DNA of 64,000 nt from Ligustrum vulgare. Its lineage: Eukaryota; Streptophyta; Magnoliopsida; Lamiales; Oleaceae. The notes under the pieces were generated by a model that was not told the DNA's origin, ran no database searches, and saw only the letters and a program-made list of their open reading frames with translations. Location: the NCBI GenBank assembly GCA_963555705.1, contig OY743183.1, positions 44,815,466 to 44,879,465 of the forward strand, in the 5' to 3' direction. Position 1 is the first letter of the stretch, and the number at the start of each line of letters is the position of its first letter. Below are positions 56,187 through 64,000 of the stretch, one piece after another. A program made the position numbers and the translations under genes.

Positions 56187-56955
56187 TGTAATGCCCCAAA
56201 TTCTGTTAACTTGGGACGCCACGAAAGTCCAAAACTCCTGTAAATAAGTTTTTTCAATAACGTAAAAATGCATAAATATTTTTTTTAACAACTATAGCAA
56301 TTTATAAACAAAAATGCAAAAATATTCTTTAAATAACTTATTTACAGCCATGTGTCAACACCAAGTATAATAAGCGAAGTGCCAAAATTTAGGAAAATAT
56401 TAAAATTAAAGATTTAATTGATAAAATGGAAACCAACTATTAAAATACTTGTTTTAAAAACTTATAAATTAAATGCTCTATTATTTGATCAATATGGCAC
56501 CGCTCATTGCCTTGCATCGTCGAGCTCCTTAACCTGAAAGGGTGAGAATAGTGGGGTGAGCATAATTAATTATACTCAGTGGAGATACAGCAATTAGTCC
56601 AAGTTAATTCCAAACATGAAATCAAATTATGAATATAATACCAATAAAAACTTTCCTTTTAAAAATGCACTGTGTGACATCTCCAAGGACCCAATTTCGA
56701 TCCCGGATCTATTTACGGTCCTTGACAACATGTATTAGCGCTAAAATAAAATTGTGCACTGTGAGACAACTCCTAGGACCCAATTTCGATCGCGAACCTA
56801 TTTACGGTCCCTAACAACCTTTTCAAAATATAGTAGCATTATATCACAATTAAAATCGCACATAAGGAAATAATATGGATAAAATAACCACAATTACTTT
56901 AATGTAAACCCCACCTCAAAGTCTTGAAAAATTTCTTGAAATTGAACGGATGTGA
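56187..56955 (-). repeat. 5' LTR of element H (outer three quarters missing)
   Basis: Starts TGTAATGCCCC and matches 47502-48220 of the 3' LTR up to the shared phrase TTGAAATTGAACGGATGTGA. After 56955 the sequence changes to something resembling the LTR of element G in the opposite orientation. Confidence 0.85.
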
Positions 56956-56956
56956 A

Positions 56957-58020
56957 GCAAGGGCTTCATCATCATCAAGGCAGGTCCGGGCCTGTCTCTT
57001 CTCCGTTTTCCTGAATGTGTGAAAGAGAGAGAGGATTTGTTTATCTTTTTTACTTTTGAAAATTTACCTTTTAAGCCCCAAGTTTTGATGAGTATTTAAT
57101 TCAGTCTTTTCAGTTTAATAAGTATTCAATCTCAGCCATTTTAATTGTAAAAGTTTTAACTTCAGTTCCAAAAGTTTGAGCATTCTAACAAATCAGCCCC
57201 TAAATTCTTAATTCCTAGAGTCAGCCCACTATTTTCGAAAAAATATATTTCAGCCGCTAAAATTTATAAATTCCAACTTTCTTTCAAATTCAAATTTAGT
57301 CCCAAATCTTTACACTTTACCGTTTTAGACTAAGCCTCACACTTTTAAATTCCCAAAACTTTATTTTATCACTTTAATCTTTAAATTTCAAAAGTATTAA
57401 ATTAGTTTAATTTTCTTTTGGTTAGACGAAACGTTCGGAGATATAAAGAATTGACGAGACATTTCTGCTCTATTTTTCAAACTCGTGATTTGAGGTAGAC
57501 CCGCCCCCACTAATTAGTTTAAATTATAATTGCATGTATTATGTGAACTTTATGTGATTTAAATATTTTGATGCATGAGACGAGACAAAAATATCTCTTA
57601 TGAAATAAAAAAAATTAGAATGTTGTTATGCATGACTTAAATGCTTAAATGCATGAGATAATGATGTGGTTATGCATAACTTAAATACTTAAATGCATGA
57701 GACGAGACTACCTACACCCTATGATTTTTAAAGAGCCTATGATTATGATGATGTGATCATTGTATTAGTTGCAAAATTATGTGTTCAATTATTTTGTAAA
57801 TTAATTATTGGCGATGAGTCTATTGAGTATTTCTTCGAAATGATCGTTCCATTTTTAACAGTTTTTGCAGATCTCGGAAATGGCGGCTAATGAAAGGCAG
57901 AGATGGTAAATTAATATGACGATAGTTTTGTTTTTTTAAAGTCAAGCTTTATGAGTTTTGTCAAAATTCTGGCTCGTCTTTTTTATTTAAATCATTAACT
58001 AATTTGATTCAAATGGTAAA
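56957..58020 (+). repeat. Partial LTR of element G family (likely its 3' LTR)
   Basis: Matches the second half of the 5' LTR of G (about 42010-42990) in the same orientation. Shared phrases include TTTACC(C)TTAAGCCCC, GCATGTATTATGTG, GAGACAAGACAAAA/GAGACGAGACAAAA and TTAATTATTGGCGATGAGTC. It lacks the LTR start and the exact 3' end. It lies just beyond element H, as expected for the far LTR of G after deletion of the intervening DNA. Confidence 0.7.
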
Positions 58021-59834
58021 TTGTAGGACTTAAACCAACATTGGAATATGTACTAGTATTATGATATTGGTATTTCAAGGTAAATTACTCGTTAGATTGT
58101 TTCATTAGAAAATTTAGAATAATAACTTTCCTACGTTAGATGAATTTCCACCCTGATTGAAAAGGATAACGCCATTAATCAATACCTCCATTTTGGCAAA
58201 TTTTTTAAAATTATTTATGTATGATCAAACTTTCTTTTTTAAATTATAAATTTCAATGAAATCTACAAGTACTATTCACATATTCATCATACATTTTTAT
58301 TTGTTTATAAATTAAATTTTATAAATTCTTCCCAAGTATAGGCATAGTAATCAATTGTAAGGGACTCATTTTATACCCCACCCCCCCCCCCCAACTCTAA
58401 ACAAATTCGTCAATCTTTATCCTGGAATGATAAAGAAGTTTGAGTTTGTTTCGATGTACAACTCCTCTAAATAGCTATATAATTTTATTTTGTTAGTTTT
58501 TAATTTTGTATACAATTATTGCTTCTTAGAAAGTAAAACCTAATTAACATATTAAGGACAAACTTTTATGTAGATTTGTTCAGAAGTAATTTAGTTTAAA
58601 GTGTTTTTAAGAATTTGTGGCTATAATATTGAGGGGTGGGGGTGGGGAATTTTGGATCCAAATAAAAAAATTATTTTATTGAAAATCTAAAGTTAAAAAT
58701 TAATTATAATTTAAAAAAAAAAAGTTAAAAATGAATTTGAAGAAAAATAAATTAAAAAAATTGTACCAAACATGGACTAAATTAAGAAAGGGAAAATTAT
58801 ATGAACTGAAGTTTACTTTTTTAAAAATCAGGTTTTAAAAATCAGGTGTAAATTACCTAATTAACATTTATTAATTACGTATTTTACTATTAAAATCAAA
58901 TTAACCTAGCCCCTCTCTACTGTCATGCTCTACCTTCTCTCCCTCCACTTGCCATAGACAACATCTGTCGCCATCGATGCTTAGGGGCCAACGGGAAGCA
59001 GTAGCAAGATCAGCCGCAAACAACCATTCTTCGCAGCCAATGCTTCCTGCTTTCCATTGCCGTCAATGCTTCTTTCCAACGAGAAGCAGTAGCAAGATCT
59101 CGTCACCACTTCCTCGAAGCAAAAATCACCAGCGACATTCTGTGAGCAGCATTCGTATACTCCACCCCAGGCCGTCGATCCTTGGTGACCTATTTTGGTG
59201 GATGTTGAGTTTTTACTTCTATTCTTGCGGTTGTACTGTAGTTTGCAGCTGGTTTTGGGATTTCTTAGAGGAGTAAACAAGGTTTTTCTAATCTAGTGGC
59301 GATGGCTAAAGAGGCATCCACAAGCTTCATTGCATTAATGGTGGAGGAGGTAGAAGCATTTAGATTACGGTGATAATGATGCCACCAGTGGCTCCAACAG
59401 AAGATGAATTAGTAATGAACGATGGTGATTGGCCATGTTGGTATTGTCGTTGGGGTGGAGGCGCTGAAGTAGATGATGAAACGGAGTAAGGTAATAGTTG
59501 GCCAAAGTGGTAGCGCTACCACTAGGAGAGGTGGATCCGCCAGAGGTTTGAAGTGCAAGGTTCATTACAGTTACAATGGTGATGGTTTTGGCAGTGTGTT
59601 TGAAATGGTTGTGGTGGTGGTGAGTTTCTCACTATTTTGGTGGCTATGCAATTTTTTTCTTTTATTGGGTTGTTTTGAAGATGGTGGTGGATTGTTATAA
59701 TGTTTTCGGCTGTGGCGGAGGTGATGGTTGATAGTGACTTGGTGATAGCGGGTGGTAATAGTGAGTGATGGTGAGTTGTGGTTGGTGGTGAGTTGTGGTT
59801 GGTGGTGGTAGTTGGTTGGCATTTTTTTACTGGT
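58021..59834. other. Non-coding sequence
   Basis: AT-rich to 58900, then GC-richer. A run of 12 C residues is at 58381-58392. Overlapping open frames on both strands at 58977-59280 are about 99 codons each but show no domain, codon bias or splice context. GGTGGTGG-rich sequence lies at 59600-59820. Confidence 0.45.
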
Positions 59835-59990
59835 TGATGTGATTTTTAAATTGCAAGTGTACAATATCGCAATCAAGTAATGAAGTGGACTTTTTGAGTC
59901 AAAGTTATCGTTCCCATGAGGATTGTAATTACGTACCGAAATTGTGCTAGTTCTCGCTTTATTTGAACAATAGAATCGAGATGTACTATC
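59835..59990 (-). repeat. LTR 3' end (antisense remnant)
   Basis: On the minus strand the segment ends CACTTGCAATTTAAAAATCACATCA-like and contains ACTCAAAAAGTCCACTT then ATTACTTGA then GCGAT, the same phrase as in the plus-strand LTR-like fragment near 8995-9062. It is cut on the right where the GTCACATG repeats begin. Confidence 0.6.
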
Positions 59991-60008
59991 TAAGGTCACA
60001 TTTTCTCT

Positions 60009-60212
60009 AAAGTCACATGTTGTGCATTCTAGCTCACATGTTATCACTCCAAGGTCACATATTATGCATTCCAAGTCACGTGTTATCAATCTAAGATCAC
60101 ATGTTGTTCATTCCAAGTCACATGTTATCACTCTAAGGTCACATGTTGTTCATTCCAGGTCACATGGTATCAATCTAAGGTCACATGTCATGCATTCTAG
60201 GTCACATGTACA
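60009..60212. repeat. 42-bp minisatellite (GTCACATG repeats)
   Basis: Units start at 60009, 60051, 60093, 60135 and 60177; the first four are exactly 42 bp and the last is partial. Each unit has two roughly 21-bp halves, each with GTCACATG or a one-base variant, alternately followed by TTGTTCATTCC-type and TTATCAATCT-type sequence. Scattered single GTCACAT motifs recur on the far side of the MULE gene (63258-63380, 63475, 63583). Confidence 0.9.
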
Positions 60213-60769
60213 GATCCCACTTCACAAATTCTAATTACCAGTTCAAATTTATGCATCTAAGTTTTCATGTCGTTTCCAATGCTATGCAATACATGTGACA
60301 TGATTTCTAAGTTATATCCAGTTAAATTCATTATAAAAAATCTCTTCTTACTCAAAAACATATAATTTGACCACTTACCGTTTATCGTAACTAGTATTCA
60401 TGTTCTATCAAAGTAATGCAACCTTTGATGATGTTCAGTTCAAGTCACATATTAAAATTCGTAACATAGTTCAATTATTAATCATCTCAAATTGATATTA
60501 TCATATTACTAAAAGTTTTTCTGATGTCATTCATTATAGGTACGAGTTACACATCCATTAAATCAGCTCACAAATGGCTACTTTTCACACCACACATATT
60601 GTGCACTGTATATGTGAAATGATGATGAAGGAAATTTTATTGATTATGCTTATGTAGTTTCTTGTAAACACAAATCGAAATAAAAAATAACTCCGCATAG
60701 ACAGCCATTAGTGTCAATTGAGCATATAAATCTCTTCGGTGACAAGGTCAGAAAAGTAGACTTGATCCA
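60213..60769. other. Non-coding sequence beside the MULE gene
   Basis: No supported gene. It probably belongs to the 3' side of the transposon. Isolated GTCACAT-type motifs occur (for example near 60445). Confidence 0.4.
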
Positions 60770-63112
60770 GACCATATCATGTGGGAATTAAGGTAGCAAT
60801 TTAGTGACTGATGGGAGCCAAGCTTGTGCAAATGCAACGACTGTGACCCTTGCGTCCGCAACATCCACATTTCATTAATTGTTTCCCTTCACACACTAAT
60901 CTTTTCCTCTTCTCAGCCGGCCTTGCAAAACTTCTTTTCTAATTGGGAGGTAATACAACAATTTCTTGTACTTCATTTGGAACCATCCATTCATTTCGAT
61001 TACCAACTAGGAAAACAGAGTCTTGATATGCAGCCTTATACGCGATAGTCGTGTAATAGTATGAACAATATTCATAAGGATCTCTTTCGTGAATGCAATA
61101 ACAGCCATTGCATATGGGCACAATATTAGGTCAACCTAAAACATCCTACATGTACATGTACATGTTCTTTGCTCTTTATCAACGACAAAGGATGAGCTTT
61201 CATCTTGAACGGAAAATATTGTATGATTTGTTGTGGACACCTGCAGCAACGTCATAATAGTCATATATCACATAATGATTGGAATTCATAAATCACGTAA
61301 TTAGTAAGATTTTCATTGAATACCCTTAAACTCAACACTCTTGTGCTGCATTCCTGTAACAACTTCTCAAATTTGATAGATAGCTTGGTAAAAGTCCCAT
61401 GTGCGGTGTCCCTATTCTTACAACACCAATCCTATACAGTTTTCCTAAAAGATTCCGATAATGACACAACAAGATAGTTCTTTGTTGATTTTGTCACGGC
61501 AATAACCGATTCTACTATGTTCGATGTCATTGTCAGATCCCTATTAGTCAACATGTGGTATCGTGACCACCTTTCATAACCTACACCTTTCTAAAAATCA
61601 TAACAGGAAAAAAATTATTAGTTCATTCATCACGTGACCTGTATATAGGAACGCATTGGTAATATGTACATGGACTTACCAAATAACTCCTAATGCCTTT
61701 GCTAATTTAGTCCAAATGGAGCATGTCATACTCAAAATCTGCCAAGGTGTACGCACGAATAGCCGAATTGAACGTTTGGGGTGATATTGTGACCTGATTT
61801 GCCATAATGTTTCTTCAAGTTCTACAAGAGGTGATATGAACATATACCATGACATGTTCCGAGGTAGACCTTTCAATATCATTCTTGATACTTTCATGCC
61901 GATCCGATATAAAACACAAACCTTCCCTACTGCCAAACACCCTCTTAAACTGCTCGAAAAACCATCCCCATGAACCGTCATTCTCATTATCCTCAATACC
62001 AAATGTAAGGAAAAAAATTCTATTGTTGCCCATCCTGAGTAAATGTAGTGAATAGAGTACCCCCCCCCCCCCCCCGGTAGTGTCCATTAACATAGGTGAC
62101 ATCAACTATGACAACTGACCTACAATTCATCCATCCACGAATTAATGCTCCAAGTGCCATGAAGTAGTATTTGAACCGATTGTGACTGTCAATCTTCATC
62201 CCCGTGATAGTGCTTGGATTCGTACATTCCAACACATTCAAATAACTTGGCACCTGCTGAAATGATTCCTTAGGATCCCCCCTAATAATCTCAATGTTTT
62301 CTCTCTAGATCTCCAAGCTTTCACATAATTCAACGAAACACCATAGGCATGCAACATATCGTTTCATATGTCATTTGGGGTGTATAAAGTTCATGTGGAG
62401 TTTTACTTGTACTTTATGTAAGTGGACACAACGATGCTTGACACTTGCCTGTGTGACCTCCAGCACTATATCCGATGGACATGTATGTCCGTCATGCATA
62501 TATCTTATTTGAAATAATTCCGTCTTCCCCAACCTGGATGACCTACACAACTACTTACATACATTGTGCAAACACTTGACGACGTACTCCTTCTTGTCCA
62601 ATCGGACAACCATGAATTCAAACATATGTTTTTAATAGCATAAAATGCCAGTCTCAACTTGAGTGTCTCTTTATCCCTAAAGATTCATCCGTCTTACATG
62701 ATGCCTCCACTGTTGCAGCACTTATTTCAGTAGCCATTTCATGTAATGAAAATTGTTCTTCAATGCACCTCTGAATCGTTTCAATTGGCTTCATAAAAGG
62801 GAAACATTCTTCATTCTGCCCATTTTCCACATCCGTGACTTCAATCATTATGGGGTATTTGGAAGGATCATTATCAATGCATCTCAATGATAGATAAGAG
62901 AAAACATTATTGTCAGTCTTCATTTTGACTGGTTGTATATCACTATTCAATACATAACTCATCGTCACTGCAACTTTATTACGATTCAACCCAAACTCTA
63001 TCATAGCTGTGTCCAACAACCTCAAATAACCACAGTGTTGATCCACCACTACCAATGCAGTATGTGATCCATAAACCATGCAAATGTGGATGTAACTCAT
63101 GCTTGTACCAAT
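60770..63112 (-). pseudogene. MuDR-like (MULE) transposase, broken
   Basis: Mutator-like transposases cut and paste DNA elements. Read on the minus strand: an N-terminal region from the ATG at 63100 (MSYIHICMVYGSHTALVVVD); a MuDR-type zinc/DNA-binding part ending IRYMHDGHTCPSD near 62470; the MULE core FKYYFMALGALIRGWMNCRS then VVIVDVTYVNGHYRG; the second acidic region FGIEDNENDGSWGWFF and FISDRHESI; a likely third acid in AYTLADFEYDMLHL (about 61720); RWSRYHMLTNRDLTMTSNIV; a SWIM-type zinc finger near 61110-61155 whose last His is Tyr (CPYAM); and a final knuckle KCGCCGRKGHSRCIC near 60840. A 16-base C run (62060-62075) coincides with a frame change. Several stops (62654, near 62330, 61680, 61140) make it a pseudogene. 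It is about the usual length for the family. Confidence 0.85.
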
Positions 63113-64000
63113 ATGTTGGACACATTAGACAATAAGATACATGTCAACTATACCCGTCAAGATAAGATACTGTCAAAACCAAATAAGTGTTGAAATAAAC
63201 ATTCTGAGCTTCTTAACACATATAATTGATTGTGAAAGACATCAATTATGTCTCAGGTCACGTTTCTATTTTTATTGGGTCACGTGTTTAGGTCACATGT
63301 TAAGGACATACAAAACTCAGGTCACATGGGTATGCCATACAAGTCTAGATAACATTTCATTAATACATGGTTGTCAGGTCACATTACATTAATTTATTTG
63401 TCACAATTGAAAATCTTATTCATTTGAGTAATTCATATATTGAACATGCTCTGAGATACAACAAATAAGACTCGAGTCACATTATAGATTTCTCAATGTT
63501 CATATCCTATAGGCCGGAATTCATAAATGGATCATCAGAACTTCAGCACGCATTCATTTTCGGAATCAAAGCTATTGACGTCACATCTCATCAATTATAC
63601 ACTATATATCTAAGTTCCCAAAGTCACGTTCTTAACATTCATACACTTTAGTGTACATTAACAACATTATTCCATTACCTCTTCAATTGGGTTTCAGCGT
63701 TCCAACGTTAGTTCAACCTAGACACACAAGTTCCAACACAAAGAAATGGAGCTTTATTTTGATATGTATGTGCCCACGCGAATCTTCGATCGCCATTATA
63801 GAATTGTGGCCAGAGCAACGGGAATATGTTTTCCGAAATTGTAGTCAAGTATAGTGAAATATGTGCAATTCAGCCCCTAAATCTTCAGTTTCCTAGTTGT
63901 CACACATTTTCTTGGAGTGTTTTTCAACCTTCTATTTGTAAATTCAGTATCTCTACCAGGTCAAGCTTAGTGATACGGCGATTCTCACATTTGTTGGGGT
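63113..64000. other. Sequence upstream of the MULE gene, with GTCACAT motifs
   Basis: No gene is supported. Several AGGTCACAT motifs (63258-63380) echo the minisatellite on the other side of the transposase. The element's terminal inverted repeats were not identified. Confidence 0.45.

Larger units (their letters stand above)
47502..56955 (-). mobile_element. Ty3/gypsy element H (Tekay/Del-like chromovirus, antisense)
   Basis: A complete 3' LTR (47502-50505) and a partial 5' LTR (56187-56955) flank an antisense gag-pol in the order gag, protease, RT, RNase H, integrase, chromodomain. Integrase and chromodomain phrases ([26 protein letters not shown]-like) fit the plant Tekay/Del chromoviruses. 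It inserted into element G: the left flank is G integrase and sequence after 56957 resembles the G LTR. A hAT-like MITE sits in the chromodomain region. Every domain carries frameshifts or stops. Confidence 0.92.

Noticed and set aside
58977..59280. Overlapping 99-codon frames on both strands
   Set aside because: Mutually antisense frames without domain, codon bias or splice context; both are most likely chance frames in GC-richer DNA.
59571..60089. 172-codon minus-strand open frame rich in Thr, Asn and His
   Set aside because: The sequence is produced by TGGTGG-type low-complexity DNA, an LTR end and the GTCACATG minisatellite. No domain is visible.
60009..60212. CRISPR-like look of regular repeats
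   Set aside because: The units are directly tandem with no unique spacers, and the genome is a plant's. It is a minisatellite.

Overview
The window looks like intergenic, repeat-dominated DNA of a flowering plant, probably a eudicot. It is AT-rich. Nearly all recognisable protein-coding signal belongs to decayed retrotransposons and DNA transposons. Primer-binding sites match plant initiator-Met tRNA (TGGTATCAGAGC type), and a Cassandra TRIM element with 5S-rRNA-like LTRs is present. I see no bacterial, organellar or intact host gene. All protein assignments come from motif reading by eye.

Layout. 1-7.7 kb: AT-rich DNA with a possible 3' part of a host gene (1238-1998), an imperfect direct repeat (3485-3856 and 4717-5037), a 43-bp x 3 tandem repeat and LTR-like debris. 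7.7-9.8 kb: two LTR fragments. 9.8-19.6 kb: two related Ty3/gypsy copies on the plus strand (A, 9836-15321; B, 15750-19605), separated by an antisense fragment (D) of the same LTR family. 19.6-23.7 kb: CACTA-type debris split by a complete solo LTR (20884-23556) with a TTTAC target duplication. 24.55-25.29 kb: a complete Cassandra TRIM with an ATAAG target duplication. 25.3-31.5 kb: degenerate LTR sequence, a two-exon signal-peptide gene fragment (29601-29914), an LTR remnant (E) and a MITE fragment.

31.5-40 kb: a third, antisense gypsy element (C) whose gag is split by a 1760-bp solo LTR (F, 36220-37979, target duplication AATAG). 40.7-58 kb: a large plus-strand element (G) with a 2.4-kb LTR and an almost non-coding interior. 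It is split by an antisense Tekay/Del-like chromovirus (H, 47502-56955), and H's chromodomain region is in turn split by a GC-rich hAT-like MITE (50754-51271, 8-bp target duplication). 58-64 kb: non-coding DNA, an LTR end, a 42-bp minisatellite and a broken MuDR-like (MULE) transposase gene on the minus strand.

None of the mobile elements is coding-competent: all carry stops, frameshifts, deletions or changed catalytic residues. The most striking shared pattern is that several different LTR families (A/B, F, C/E and the 20.9-23.6 kb solo LTR) each carry clustered copies of their own short CpG-containing palindrome.
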